DNA from: Pogona vitticeps
Lineage: Eukaryota; Chordata; Lepidosauria; Squamata; Agamidae
DNA: 64,000 nucleotides
Reading direction: 5' to 3'
Assembly: GCF_051106095.1 (NCBI RefSeq)
Contig: NC_135791.1
Location: 3,860,001-3,924,000, forward strand
Translations under genes and position numbers: made by a program
Shown here: in pieces, positions 18,991 through 31,598 of the stretch
Position numbering within the stretch: position 1 is the first letter of the stretch
Layout of the letters: each line of letters starts with the position of its first letter
The notes under the pieces: generated by a model
Databases searched by the model: none
What the model was told of the DNA's origin: nothing
The model's input: the letters and a program-made list of their open reading frames with translations, nothing else

Positions 18991-19320
18991 CCAGCCTGAT
19001 GTTATCGGACTCTTAATCCCAGTAGAAGTAACAGCCCTACAGGCGGGCCAAAAAAGTCCAGCTTGTATCAGGGTCAAGGTGGAGTGTATTTCCCCATACA
19101 TTGTGTGATCTCTGGGAAATAGATCAGATTGGACTGCTCGATAAGCAGTCCCAATCACGATCCATTACCAGGTGTGATCACACAGTAAGTTTCTGAATGT
19201 GGTCTTAAAATGATTGGAGTAGTAGAATTATTAGACAGGGAAATCTCTATACAAGGAGATCTTTGGAACAGATGTGTTGTATAAATACACCCTCCTATAG
19301 TGAAGAAGAGGTGTAAACAA

Positions 19321-19561
19321 AGGAAGGAAGGAAGGAAGGAAGGAAGGAAGGAAGGAAGGAAGGAAGGAAGGAAGGAAGGAAGGAAGGAAGGAAGGAAGGA
19401 AGGAAGGAAGGAAGGAAGGAAGGAAGGAAAGGAAAGGAAGGAAGGAAGGTAGGTAGGTAGGTAGGTAGGTAGGTAGGTAGGTAGGTAGGTAGGTAGGTAG
19501 GTAGGTAGGTAGGTAGGTAGGTAGGTAGGTAGGTAGGTAGGTAGGTAGGTAGGTAGGTAGG
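19321..19561. repeat. (AAGG)n then (TAGG)n array
   Basis: About 130 bp of AAGG switches to about 112 bp of pure TAGG at about 19450. A single-base change between motifs followed by expansion explains the switch. On the minus strand it is open as Pro-Ser-Phe-Leu and Pro-Thr-Tyr-Leu repeats, which is an artefact of the period. Confidence 0.97.
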
Positions 19562-20999
19562 TGTACATTTTTGACACCCTGGCAGAAACAAACTCAGCAT
19601 CATGTTTTTCATTGAACATGCTGTTGGATTTTTCTCCTACGGATTGTATATCAGCCTGGAGGCCTGGTTGTCCTGAAGGACTGTTCATAAATAGGTTTAA
19701 TAAATAATAATAAATAGTGCTACAATGTTATAATGAAAAGTTACAATTGTACAATCTGAAAAAAAAAAAACAAACCCAAAACCAAACGGAATTCAAATAT
19801 CCCAACCAGCCTTAGCTTTTGTGCTTGTTGGTCTTTCCGAATCGGCCGGTCCAGCAGCGGCGTTGAAAATCCTACTGAGGGGACAAGAGGGCGGCTGCTG
19901 AGAAAAGGGTGAAATATCTCTTCCAATGTATGCCCTGAAAACGGCTGGGCAGCGCCTCAAATACCCGTGAGATTTCCCCAGTGTCTTATCAGTCAAAGAG
20001 TCCATGGCCGTTCCCTCACGGCCCTCGCCCGGCCGGGTTGGCCCTCCCAGAATGCCGGCCGGCACACCGTTCAGTTGTGTCCCTCCAAGGTGGGGCCCGT
20101 TGTCGTTTTCAACGCTGTGGCCGAGAACGAAGTACGTCTTGCTTGAGCTTTGTTTTTCCCTGCTGAAAAGGAGACTCCCTCAAGCCAGCAGCAAAAAGTG
20201 GGATTGGAAAGGGAAATAAGAAAGGACCCCCCCCCCCCCCGAAAACCTTTCTCACAGTGCAGGGATAGTTGGGCTCCCTCATGTGAATCTCCGGGAGGGT
20301 TGTCCTTAGCTCTCTGCCTGCGGAGGGAAAATGGCCGCCCTTTATTAAGATGGAGGGGGGCGCCTGTTGGCCTTCAGAAAGTGACAGAAGGTTGGGTGGA
20401 CTCTTCTCTCCCCAATTCCTGGGAATGTGCTACATTGTGGGGGCACCTGGGCGTAGCGAACTGTGTGTGGTTGTGAGGAGAAAGGTAATGCATGGGGACT
20501 CTAAAGAGGAAGACCTTCAAGGATTGACCAGAATGATGGCAATGTGGAGAAGTCAGGGTGACCACCAGCAGCAAAACTATGCTGGTTGTCTCTTCTCAAC
20601 CGGCTATTTCCTCCAGCCCCAGCTGTCTCCTACAACATTTCCCCCCGGCCCACAACTTTTCCTACTTCGCATAACTTGAAGGGACACTTGTAGGATCATG
20701 CAGGCTACGTGGAGCTATCAGAGGGGGCGTCCTCCCTCCCCTTGATTATCTTGTCTGATATCATTGTGATTTCCTGCTCCTTCTCCTTCCAAGGAATGTT
20801 GCTAACTTCGAATAGGTTTATCTCCCAAATTGAAAAGATGGTTTGTTTGGTTTTGCATGAGCAAGACGCTCCCAGTCCATCTCATGCCTTGTCTTGGGGT
20901 GAAATTCGTTGGCAACCTAGAGGTCCGTGCAACCCTGTGCCCCCCTCTGAGAAAAATTACGTGGATGGTACCAAAACCCTCTATTTTGGAATACTTTTG
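19562..20999. other. Intergenic DNA, no gene seen
   Basis: A modestly CG-containing patch lies near 19990-20130 but has no recognisable exon. A C-run is at 20228-20240. Nothing else seen. Confidence 0.45.
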
Positions 21000-21122
21000 G
21001 AATACTTGAGGTAACTAGCTGTGAAGCCAGAGGTTGGGAGTTCAATTCCCCGCTGTGCATCTTGGACAAGGACTGGATGATCTACCCTTCCATCTCTGCT
21101 AAGATGATGATGAGGATTAATA
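21000..21122 (+). mobile_element. Sauria-type SINE, 5'-shortened
   Basis: The second half of the tRNA-like head (agctgtgaagccagaggttg) and the B box (gagttcaattcccc) are followed by tggacaaggactggatgatc and a gatgat-rich tail. Confidence 0.7.
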
Positions 21123-21507
21123 AATGCTCCTTCCAAGTAGGTGCCTCTGTGCTGGCACTTCATCAGGCAAAATTTGTAAGCAAGGCTTGGCTAAGTGGAA
21201 TTTCAAGAAAAAGAAAGGCCTTATCGAGTCTCAAGGCTTGCTTGAACCCCTCTCTTATACAGATGGCCTGGGGAAAATGCAGCTGCGGACATTACAAGCG
21301 GCCCACAAGTGAATTTTTGTGGCCTCGGGTCACATAAAATGTATCCTGCCAGACAATCTCTGTAGGTCTCTAGTATCTATGAGGGATATGAATTGGATGT
21401 TTTATTTTTATTTGCTTTAAGAAATTTGAAAATGCCTGGAGGGACTGAATATTACGGTGCCACTAAGGGCTTGGAAGCCCTCATTCTGCAGAGGTGGGAA
21501 AAGTTAA

Positions 21508-21797
21508 ATGGTTGGCTACAGCATCCAACAGTTTTCACTGGAAGGACGGATCCTGAAGCTGAGGCTCCAATACTCTGGCCATCTCATGATAAGAGAGGAC
21601 TCCCTGGAAAAGACCCTGATGTTGAGAAAGTGTGAAGGCAAGAGGAGAAGGGGACGACAGAGGAGGAGATGGCTGGACAGGGTCATCGAAGCGGCCAACA
21701 TGACTTTGACCCAACTCCGGGAGGCAGTGGAAGACAGGAGGGGCTGGTGTGCTCTGGTCCATGGGGTCACGAAGAGTTGGACGCGACTAAACAACAA
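21508..21797 (+). mobile_element. BovB (RTE-clade) LINE 3' end
   Basis: The frame reads LKLRLQYSGHLMIREDSLEK, then TLMLRKCEGKRRRGRQRRRW and LVHGVTKSWTRLNN before a stop. This is the C-terminal end of the BovB ORF2 protein, followed by the short 3' end. The nucleotide sequence around gacgacagaggaggagatgg is strongly conserved with ruminant BovB. It is 5'-truncated: only about 80 to 95 codons remain, without the reverse transcriptase core. Confidence 0.92.
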
Positions 21798-21799
21798 AA

Positions 21800-24790
21800 A
21801 ATCTCAAGTAAGAGCATTAACTCTACTTTGGGCATCCTCCGTGAGGCCTTGATGGGGAAACTCTCTCATTCTGATTGAAAGAGATTGAATTACAACTAAT
21901 ATCCAGAGCAGAAGCTCTTTGCACCACAAAAGCAGGACTGACAGTGGTTGAACATTTGAAAAGAAGGAAGCAAAAAGGTTTAATTTACTTTCCTGGCCAC
22001 TGGAGAGGCGAGGAGGGGAAAAAAAAAAGAGATTTCTCTGTTGAGGTTTTCTCCTTGATTATACAGCACCATTTGGAAAGGGATTACATTTTGTATATTC
22101 TGTACAAGGAGTTCAGGAAAGATATCTGTGTCCAATTTAAGCCTCAGATGCACAAAAGATGCTAGAATCAAATCTTCACTACATGCAGATATATGCAACC
22201 TTGTTTTCCTCTTTCAAAATGTCATTTCCCTATGGCCAAATCATGGAAAATTACTGTACTTTAAAAAGTAATTAGTTATAATTCCAAGACTCACCACAGT
22301 AATTTGCTATCATTACCATCACTATTCTAAAGGTAAATATTTCTTCCCAACTTCTCAAAAGTAACTACACTCATTACTTTTCAGTTACTTAAATGTCCTT
22401 CTGAATGCAAAAACTTCGCCTTGTGGGTGCAAAACTTCGCCTTGTGGGTCCACTCGTTTCCTCAAAATCCCCAATGGAAGCCAAGGCACAAAAAAAACCC
22501 AGCTCTTGAACCTGGTAACTCTAAAAGTAACTGAAAGTTATGCTGCAAAGGGAATGAGGTTAACCCTCATTAGCATGTGAAAGCAATGCCCTTTAGTTAT
22601 TTCTTCATTGTTAGGAAAAAAGGGATTAATCATGATTTGTGACTAAATGCTGCCTGAGCTTCACTTTCAATGCCCCCCTGAACTGATTTTTGTGAGTGGG
22701 AGATGATTTCCTACGAATGTTGGTTTCTGGGGGGGCTGAGGATGATTGGGGAGAGAATCATCTCAGAAGACATAAGGTGTGACAAGGTGAGGAATTGGCT
22801 CTGCCCGCTTTTAATGTCCTTGGCATTATTAGTACAAAGATAGGAGGGTTTCTCATTAGAAACACACACCGAGGATCTATGCGGATGCTTCGAAAGTACC
22901 ACAGCGTCTCCATAGCAACCCTTCAGCTCTCCCGGGCAATCTTCTGATTCTAGATCTGCCTGCCTCAAGCTATTTTGCAGCCTGAGGCAGGGCAACACCT
23001 AGCATCTCCCCCCAAAACCATACCTCTCCCCACCTCCAGCAGTAAAAAAACCCACCCACCACCCAATATTATTGATTGAAAAAACCCGCAAATAATTTGC
23101 TTTGCTGTTGCAACACCCTAAATCTGTGGTTGGAGGCCGAGTCTCCGGCTGCTCTGATCTTAGGTGGATGGCTTTCGATACGAATCTCCCCAGGCTTCTT
23201 GGGAAGCCTGCTGACGACACCTTCGAAAAGACGCCTGGCAAAAGAGAGAGCGCCTTTCCCCACAAGATGGCATGACCAATGGAGTCCCGGGGGAGAAGGG
23301 AGCAGGACCCCTGCCAGGTTTTTTCAGGTGGCTGAAGCGATGGTAACCGTTTTTGTGAATTCCGTCCCAGTCCCATATATGGCCAGATGTGTTTCCCAGA
23401 ATAATTGGGGTTAAAAAACAGGCCACGGCTTTCCAAACCCTCCCACCTACCCTCAAGAACACGGTAGGCTTAAAAAAAATTTAATGACACAGTAAAGACA
23501 GAATGGGTGGCCTTATTGCATTTTTTGAGAAAAATAAAGGTGAAGCTGAGAGGATAAGAGAGCACTTAGAGGCCCAGAGAGCAGGAAAACCAGGTTGATA
23601 CCTTCTTGCCGGCTTCCAAGAAACCACACACCCCTGGAGCCCCATCCTCTCACTTTGGCCAGATCTGCCCTCTGTTACTCTCTGCAAAATATTAATGCAG
23701 GAAGGGTCTTGGATCTGACCCCAAAGCTGCTTCCTTAGATTGGCCAGGCTACCTAACAACGCCTCTTTAAAGCCGAACATGAGAAAGTTGCTTTAACGGA
23801 CTACAGAAAGGGCGAAATCACAAGCCAGGGGAAGGTGTGTTCTAAGGCATCCCATCTTTTTGCAAACAAGAGCTTCGGGGGGTGTCTTTTGTTGGAGGTG
23901 AAGAATCTAGGAGCCGTTCCCAGAAAAAAGACTATCTCCCCCCCCCCCAATTCTGCTTTAAAGTGACCCAAATACTTATGTTTGCAGGATGTGGCCGATG
24001 GAACAGCCTGGAAACTGCCCAATGAAGTTATATAGTTTAAATTCACCCTCACAGCCCTGGTTCTTTCATAGGACTGGATGTAAGCCGTAGAGTCCTGCAG
24101 GCAGGAAGGCACAACATAGAACTAAACTGGGAATTTGTTTTCTATTAAGTCCGGTCAGTTATCTATCTTGCTCCAATGTTGGCTTGCAATGCCAGGGTTT
24201 CAAGTCACATTCTGCCCTAGCCCTAGTCTAAGATCCTTGGCATTCCCATCCAACCCCTAACCAAGCCTGACCCTCCTTAGCTTCTGAAATCCGGTGAGAG
24301 CTGATGTGCCTAGGGGGCTGGATTGAAGGCCAGGTTGTAAGGCAGAAGGTGGCCTTTCTCAACCTGGCGCCCTAGAGGGATCAACGGCTGGGGAAAGTCG
24401 GTAGGAATTTAAATTCAACCCATCCTCAGGGCAGCAGGTTAGGGAAAACTGGCTTGTCTCCTGCAGCACTTTTTGCTGGCTAGCAGAGGGCAGTGTTGCA
24501 TTGCGCTATAAGGCATCGGTTTGTCATCTTGGGATGGTTCTAACTGGAGGGTGCAAGAGGCAGACCGGTGTGGATTGGGAGGCTGGACGCAGGAGAGGTC
24601 CAGGGCTAGAACCGGGAGGATGATGAAGATGTAGGAAGAGTGAGGACGGGTTCATGCCTGCAGGGCATCTGAAACAGGATTCCTCCCTCTTCTTTTCAGC
24701 ATGATAATCACAAATACGTAACTTTCCCTAATTCAATGCAATAATATGAAAAGGCACTCTTTCTTCTACCCCATATTCAGCATCTTTCCC
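21800..24790. other. Intergenic DNA, no gene seen
   Basis: Contains a 21- to 22-bp duplication near 22400-22445 (aaaacttcgccttgtgggt twice) and a C-run near 23939. No recognisable protein or long repeat. Confidence 0.45.
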
Positions 24791-24799
24791 CCCACCCAC

Positions 24800-24998
24800 C
24801 TCCTAAAATAGAGGGCTGGGAGTTTGATTGCCCTCTGGGCCTCCTGGGAGAAAAGCTAGCCTGGGTAGCCCTGGGTAAGCTGCACATACCCCAGGACCCT
24901 GCCAGAAGGAGGGAAGGGTAAACCACTTCTGAGTCTTCTTACCTGGAAAATTCTGGGGAAAAAAAGGGTTGCCATATGTCAGAATTGACCTGACGGGA
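24800..24998 (+). mobile_element. tRNA-headed SINE, 5'-truncated
   Basis: The B-box region (gggagtttgattgccc) is followed by the body (cctcctgggagaaaagctag, aagctgcac, aaaccacttctgagtcttct) and the tail (gtcagaattgacctgac). It is immediately followed by another SINE of the same type. Confidence 0.8.
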
Positions 24999-25007
24999 CA
25001 AAATTAT

Positions 25008-25230
25008 GCCGGCTGGATAGCTCAGTGAGTTGGTTGGGAGTTCTGTTTCCCCACCGTGCATCCCGGGAGAAGAGCTAGCCTGTGTAGCCTTAGGCAAGCT
25101 GCACAATCCTAGGGCACCCCCAGAAGATGAGAAGGGCAAACCACTTCTGAGTCTTCTCTATTTAGAAAACCCTGGAAAGGTTGGCCATAAGTCAAGACTT
25201 ACTTGATGACACTTGATGATTATTAATGGT
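25008..25230 (+). mobile_element. tRNA-headed SINE
   Basis: The head ggctggatagctcagtgag leads to ttgggagttctgtttccc, a body with ggcaagctgcacaatcc, and the tail ggccataagtcaagacttac with a gatgattatt end. It shares its tail with the LINE 3' end at 50640-51092. Confidence 0.85.
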
Positions 25231-27250
25231 TGTTGGGTCTCTTTCTCCCCACTCTTGACTTCCCAAAATCGGCACCATCTTTCTCTCCTCTCCATGCTCA
25301 AAGGGTTTCCCCCATGTTGATGTCACCTCAAAGAGGGTCTAGCAAGGTCAGCTCATAGCCCGGGGCCCCACATTTTGGCTGAGGCACAAGCCATCCCAGG
25401 ACCCAACCCACGCTAGTTGTGCCTGCCATTTAGGAGTTGAAAAGGATACGCCTGTCGGGAGGGAAAAAGAAAGGTGAGAGCCCCCATTTAGCATTAGTAT
25501 GGTTTAATACACAGGAATTCACAGATTTTTTTTTAAAAGTTAAGTGCTCACAGCCCTGGGTTTTTGATGGACACAGATTTTTAAAATCCAGGTTCCTTCC
25601 ATCCCGAATATAAAGAATTGTTTTTGTTGTTGTTTTTTTCCCCCCAAATTTTGAGAAATTCTTATCCTCCCCCCTGTCCTCCATAGTAGAAAGGGAAAAA
25701 ATGAATAAGAGTAAAGAATTAAAAAAAAACAGGGACAAATTTTCTCACCGATTCCTCCTAGCTACTTCCCCTCCAACTACTTTTTCCTCTGGTGAGACAC
25801 TGACCTAGTCTTGATGTGGATTGAAAAATACCCCCTGCCCCGGTCCAGGAACAAACCATCCATAGAGTCAGAAGACCCTCAACTGACCATCTACTCTAGT
25901 CTTCCTCATGTCTTTCAGATGTCTTGAGTTACAGCTCTCACCCCCTCTAACTAGCAGAGCCAATGAGCCGGGGTGTGACAAGACTGCCCTGTATAATCTG
26001 GCATCCTTCCTTTCGGACGGTGGTTCCCAACCTTGGGGTCACCCAGGAATTCTTGGACTGCAACTCTCGGAAACCCTGGCCATCACAGCTGGTGGTGAAG
26101 GCTTTCTGGGAGTTGCAGTCCAAGAACACCTGAGTGACCCAAGGTTGGGAACCATGGCTTTAGAGGACAACACACACACATCAAAGCAGAGGAACCACAA
26201 TGAGCTTCTCTGATGTACAGCAGAATGTAGGACAATACAACAGCCATTTAAGGTTGGGCCCAAATCTCTGCTCAGCCATGATGCTTGCTAGATATCCTTC
26301 AGCAACCCACTGTAAGTCAGAGGCACCTTCTTCTAGGGCTGGAGAACACAGGACAAATTTATGACTGTTGCCCTAGGAACTAGGTCAACCATGCCTTTTC
26401 CGATCTCACTCATGGCTCTGGTGTGGTTCTTTGGCCATCTCTGCCCCCACGTTTTTTGTGCATCACCAGAATGGAATGGGACGGGGCAATAAAGGGTCAA
26501 TCAAAGGAGGAAGAGTCAGCCAAGTCGCTTTGATGTTATATAAGAACCAGCCTTCCTTAGGGACCCAAACCGCTGAGATCCCCAGGAGCTTTTTCTTACC
26601 TCTCGTTCTTCCTAGAGCTTGGATAAGTTACTTTTTTTTTTGAACTACAACTCTCATTTCTCAACATACCATCTCTCTTCGGACAGATGCCCTTTTAATG
26701 TTCGGAGGAGAGATAGAGTAAATATATAAATCAGTTCTGTTCATCTTATTTTGGGTAAATCTGGGGTCTTTCTGTTTTCTGTGAACTTTGGGGGCTCCCT
26801 AACAAGACAGAGGCTCAGGTAAAGGCAAGTGTGATTTGCTGAAAGTCTGCCTGGTTAGCAAACTTCATCTTCCTTCTCAATGGCTGGGAAATGCCGGGCT
26901 AGGATGCCCTCCCTATTCCCTCCTGCCGGCACCTTCCCAAAAGCATTGGGCTAGACTTCCATCATCCCCAGCCAGCATAGGCCAGCACAACCAATAATGG
27001 GAGCTGGAGTCCCAGATCTCTGGAGGATGCTAGAGCTAAGGAATAGTCTGAACTGAAGATGGGGCATTGGGGGGGTAACCAATGTGTACTTGGGGATAAT
27101 TTCGTATCAAGATGGGTTGGGCTTCCATGGTGGAGACGTCAACATGGAAAGTTCTCGAGAAAAGACAGTGTTGTTTTCTTAAACCCATGGCTGTGAGTCA
27201 GACATTTCAAGCTCCTCCTTCAGTCCAAGACTGAGGGAATATATTTTGTC
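25231..27250. other. Intergenic DNA with one hAT-like MITE
   Basis: Apart from the MITE at 26018-26157, nothing recognisable is seen. Confidence 0.45.
26018..26157. mobile_element. Palindromic hAT-like MITE
   Basis: The left arm (ggtggttcccaaccttgggg) is the inverse of the right arm (cccaaggttgggaaccatgg). The 8-bp flanks ctttcgga and ctttagag agree at 6 of 8 positions. Same family as 49924-50059, which has a perfect 8-bp duplication. Confidence 0.75.
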
Positions 27251-27254
27251 TTGA

Positions 27255-27395
27255 GGTATGAATAGAGCTTAGTGGTTGAGGCATCAGGTTGGGAGTTCGA
27301 TTACCCCCCTAGGCCTCCTTGGCAGGGGTTGGACTTCATGACCCATAGGGTCCCTTCCAGCTCTGCAGTTCTAAGAATGTTATTATTTCAGTTAA
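27255..27395 (+). mobile_element. Sauria-type SINE
   Basis: The head (gagcttagtggttgaggcat), B box (gggagttcgattacc), body (ggggttggacttcatgaccc) and tail (tagggtcccttccagctctg) are in the expected order, ending gttattatt. Confidence 0.85.
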
Positions 27396-29174
27396 GTGGG
27401 ACCAAAACAAGAGGGAAGAGGGGAGGGAGTGAAGGAGCATCTTTTAGTTTCCGTGACTAAGACTAGTTATTGAAGGAACTTAGTATAATTAAGCCTTAGG
27501 ATAGATATTTTAGTCTTCTGGGAGGGAAACACCAAGCGTGGCTGGACAACCAGCACACCATTATGTTGTCGAAAGGGGGTGTGTGCCTTTCTGAGGAACC
27601 ATGTCGGGTTGCGACACTTGGAGGCTAGTGTTGGGACACAGAGAGCCTGCAGTTCCTCGCCCTTGGTTCATCCTTTCCTCTGACAATTTATCTCCTCTTT
27701 TTTTTTTCATTGTGTTCGCTCTCCTCTGAATCCCTAAAGCTTTGAGCACTTTTTCGTGAACAACGAAGCCCCAAAATAAATAAAGGAGGGGAAAAAAAGG
27801 GCTAAGGCGGGTGAACCCATGACTTCTGGAGGGGATTGCTCACTCGCGGATGCCACGGGACAAGCCGTCCATCCTTGGGGAAGCCCCCCATCACACTCTG
27901 CACCTCAAAGGATGATGAATTGGAGGGGGGCATTCTCTCCAGGACAGCAGTTGTGGTCTATGTGCCATTCCTTACAAAACCGGTTCCACATGCCAAGATC
28001 CACCCCCCCCCAAAGCCAACATGCAGGCTCATGCGAGTCAGAGGTACTCATGCTTCTGCAGCTTTGCAGACCACATCTCTCCTACCAGCTTTCTGGGCCG
28101 TTGACTCCCATCTGAGGTGCGTTTGTGGAGGGCAGGGAATCCATGCCTGGTTTCACTCCGAACTTTACAGGAGTTATCCAAGCAATGAATCCTCCTCTCC
28201 CCCACCCTCTGCCCCCCCAAACTCACAACCCCACAAGGTCAATGCCTCTGATAGCTCTCCTATAAACTTCCAGTTGAAAGCCGGAACGGATTTCCATGCC
28301 TCTTCCCACACCCCCTCCCCGGGGAAGAGAGACACCAGCTTTTTTCCAAGACCAGGCAGCGCAGTGTCACCTCTCCACGCTTGACCCATTTGGGTGAACA
28401 TGTGGGGGATGTGGCGGAGGAAGGGAAGAGAGTAATCTCGGTAGGTTTTGTGCGCACAAGGTGCTGGCGAGCGGACGGCTGAGGAGGGAGGAGGTTGAGA
28501 GGGGTCTCCTGAGGAGACGAGAAGGCTCTCGCCATTAGAAACACAGCTGTGGTCTCGGGCATATTTTTTTTTTTTGTTTTTGCCCGTTTGATTATAATTA
28601 TAGAAGTACATATACATATATAATTTTATATATATATATATCCTAGATGAGCCTAGAACCCGTGGATGATGTAGGGTGTCAGGGTTCTTGATGAGGGGCC
28701 CCGAGCCTGCAGGACAGTGAGGGAAGCTCATGGAAAGAGGTGGAGCAACAGGGTGAGGAGAGACAAGGCTGACCAACGGAGCCTGGGGGGTGGGGGGGTG
28801 GGCAGAAGTTATAAGAAGAGAGTCCAAGGACCGGAAAGAGGGTGGAGGGCAGGCGGTCTGGATGGAGCAAAATTAGTGGAAGCTGGTTGCCTTCCAAATC
28901 CTGCAAAGAGTGATGCGTGAAAACCAGAGGTCCAGTTTTTATGTCTTGTCTGGTGTGAGGTCCATGGATTGCAGTTGTTCTTTTAAAAAAAATTATCGTT
29001 TTTTGTTTGTTTCATAAAGAGACTGTGGCAGCGTGGCCTAGATCCGCCCTCCACGGAGAAGGGGTGGGACCCAGGCCACAGATCACAGTGCGCTGTGTAT
29101 TCTGCACATACAGGGTGATGTAGAAAAGCCGTCTGCTCCTTTGTGGGGGGGGGGCCCTCCCACATCCCGTCCGC
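27396..29174 (-). other. Downstream of DLGAP3, probable 3' UTR plus flank
   Basis: DLGAP3 transcription runs leftward through 29174. The first part (about 28400-29174) is probably 3' UTR. No clear AATAAA was found on the minus strand within it. An AT dinucleotide run lies at 28617-28641. Confidence 0.4.
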
Positions 29175-29393
29175 TCACAGTCTGGTCTGGGCTTCCGGGA
29201 TGTAGATCTCGATGCTGTCCGCGCTCTCGGTGGCCGAACTCTGGCGGAAAGAGGCGGCCCGCTTGGCCGCCAGGAGCCTCTTGCGGGCTTCCTGGCGCTG
29301 CCGGTCGACGGAATCCAGAGAGCGGTCCTTCACCGGATGCAGCCGGGAGCGCGGCGGCTTCTTTGGTATCGGGGGAGGCACCTTCGTCTCCTC
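29175..29393 (-). CDS. DLGAP3: DLGAP3 last coding exon
   Basis: The acceptor is a C-rich tract ending CAG at 29394-29396. The frame opens EETKVPPPIPKKPP, a proline-rich stretch with SH3-ligand character. It continues RQRQEARKRLLAAKRAASFR and ends SIEIYIPEAQTRL and TGA at 29175-29177. The final QTRL is the SHANK PDZ ligand. A longer open frame overlaps this exon in another phase but is not used. Confidence 0.97.
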   Translation of the reverse strand, partial: EETKVPPPIPKKPPRSRLHPVKDRSLDSVDRQRQEARKRLLAAKRAASFRQSSATESADSIEIYIPEAQTRL

Positions 29394-31566
29394 CTGGGGG
29401 GGAAAAACGAAGAGGAGAAGGGCTGAAGGGCAAGGGAGGGCCTTGCGGAAGGCAGAGCGAAATTCCAGGGCTTTGGAAATTTCTGCTCTTTTTCGGTAAC
29501 AAAATCCCCCAGAACAATAGGGCTAGCCGGCCACACCGGCCCGGGGAATTTGGAAAGACTCGTCCCAAGAAGGCCAGGGATGCTGGTGAGTCTTTGGCTC
29601 CAACTCTGTAATCGGAGTCCAAGTCTTTGGTACCAAAGTCTGAGTCTTTCGTACCAAGTCCCAAGTCTGAATCTTTCATACCAAGTCCCAAGTCTGAATC
29701 TTTCGTACCAAGTCCCGAGTCTGAGTCTTTGGTACCAAGTCTCGAGTCTGAATCTTTCATACCAAGTCCCGAGTCTGAATTCGTACCAAGTCCCGAGTCT
29801 GAGTCTTTGGTACCAAGTCCCGAGTCTGAGTCTTTGGTACCAAGTCCCGAGTCTGAGTCTTTGGTACCAAGTCCCGAGTCTGAGTCTTTGGTACCAAGCC
29901 CCGAGTCTGAGTCTTTGGTACCAAGTCCCGAGTCTGAGTCTTTGGTACCAAGTCCCGAGTCTGAGTCTTTGGTACCAAGTCCCGAGTCTGAGTCTTTGGT
30001 ACCAAGTCCTGAGTCTGAGTCTTTGGAACCAAGTCCCGAGTCTGAGTCTTTCGTATCAAGTCTCGAGTCTGAGTCTTTGGTATTAAGTCCCAGGCCTAAA
30101 TCAAGTCTTTGGTACCAAAGCCCAAGTCCTAAGCCCCAAGTCTCAGTTCCTCCCAAAAGCGAGCTTTTTTTCCAGAGGAAAAAAAAAGGAGTGGATGGGA
30201 GGGTGGACTTCAAGTCAGGAGTTGAGTCTGAGTCATTGAAACCCCCCCCCCAAAAAAAAACGAATTGAGTCACAGGTGCAACTTAAATCTGACTTGACTG
30301 CAAGTCACACAACTCAAGTCCCCGTCCCTGGAAAAAATAATCCATTTTTTTCCCCTGGAGTTTGAGAGGAAGCTAACAGGACCGCTTTTCTGGATAGAAG
30401 GCACACATCTCTTCTGCATGGAGACTCTCCCCCAGAGATCCCGGGGGGGGGGAAGAAGAACCCACATACCATCCAGACTTTAAGAGTGTTCATTAGGCAT
30501 GAATCCAGGAAAAGACGTGCTTTCGCATTTCCCACAATGCCCTTGGCCTTGTCTCGTTCTGGGGCATTCTGGGGAACTGAAAGGCCAACGAGACCCCCTC
30601 CCACCCCTCCCCGCCCAGGGCTGTTTGGATCCTCGTTACTGCAATGTGAGAATGCTCATGGACAGGGCAGAGCTTGGGGGAAATGACTCATCAGACTGCA
30701 AAGCCATGCTGGCTAGGGGGTTCTGGGAGCTGTAGTCCAAAGATACAGTTCCGATGCTCTCTTTCTGCATTAAGCGCACATGGTTAACTTGTGCCTGAAA
30801 TGTGACAGGGATCGGCTCCGTTATGGATGCTGCTGAACAGATCAACCAGGGGACGCAGGGAATGACCTCAGTAGGGTCCGGTTGGGGGTGGGGTCATGTG
30901 GAGGTTGCTGTGGTTCTTTGGACAAATGGCGTCCTCATTTTGGGCCTTGTTGTTTGAGCCGGTGAGGAAGAGGGTCAGCACAGGGGTCCCAAACGGAGCG
31001 AAGGATCTGCGCTCATGGTCCGATCTTTCTGCTGTGGGATGTTGTGAAGGAAGGAGTTACTGGGAGAAGGAGCCCAGCTTTGCGGGGACCGTGCATGGCA
31101 TCCAGAAGGGACCATCTGGTCGGAAAAGACCTTTGGCAGCTGTGGATCAAACGATTCCTTCCTCTGGCATCGCCTCCGGTTGGCACACAAGGGTGCCAAC
31201 CAGAGACAAGGACCACAACCCCTGGAGGGAACTTTGCCGTGTACAATTTTAAAAGTGAGCCCGACCCCCTTGGGAAGGGTGTCCGCGCGGGCAAGTATCT
31301 GCAGGAAGATGGCAGAAGGGTTGCAACGACACCAAGATTCCCCCTCCCACCGAAGGAAATATTAAATAATAAATAAAAATGTTTTAAAAACTGGCAATAA
31401 CGTCTCCTCCAAGACAGGAGCTGCTCCCCCCTTCTCCAGAATGAAGAGGATGCTTTGAGTTCCCAGTATATTTTTTAGCGGGGGGGGGGAAAGAAGTATG
31501 AAAAGAACACAGATTTGTTTTAAATGGCCAATTATTTTGCCTTGGCCAGCTGTGCTGCTCAAAAGA

Positions 31567-31598
<32 letters not shown>

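Noticed and set aside
28174-28827. 217-codon minus-strand frame left of DLGAP3
   Set aside because: Lies in the probable 3' UTR and flank, runs through an AT dinucleotide repeat, and has no domain.
29627-30268. 213-codon plus-strand frame of SESLVPSPE repeats
   Set aside because: Minisatellite artefact inside a DLGAP3 intron; no conserved domain.
29083-30273. 396-codon minus-strand open frame over the minisatellite and last DLGAP3 exon
   Set aside because: It is open because the repeat period is a multiple of three. It crosses the DLGAP3 exon in the wrong frame, and no start or splice context supports it.
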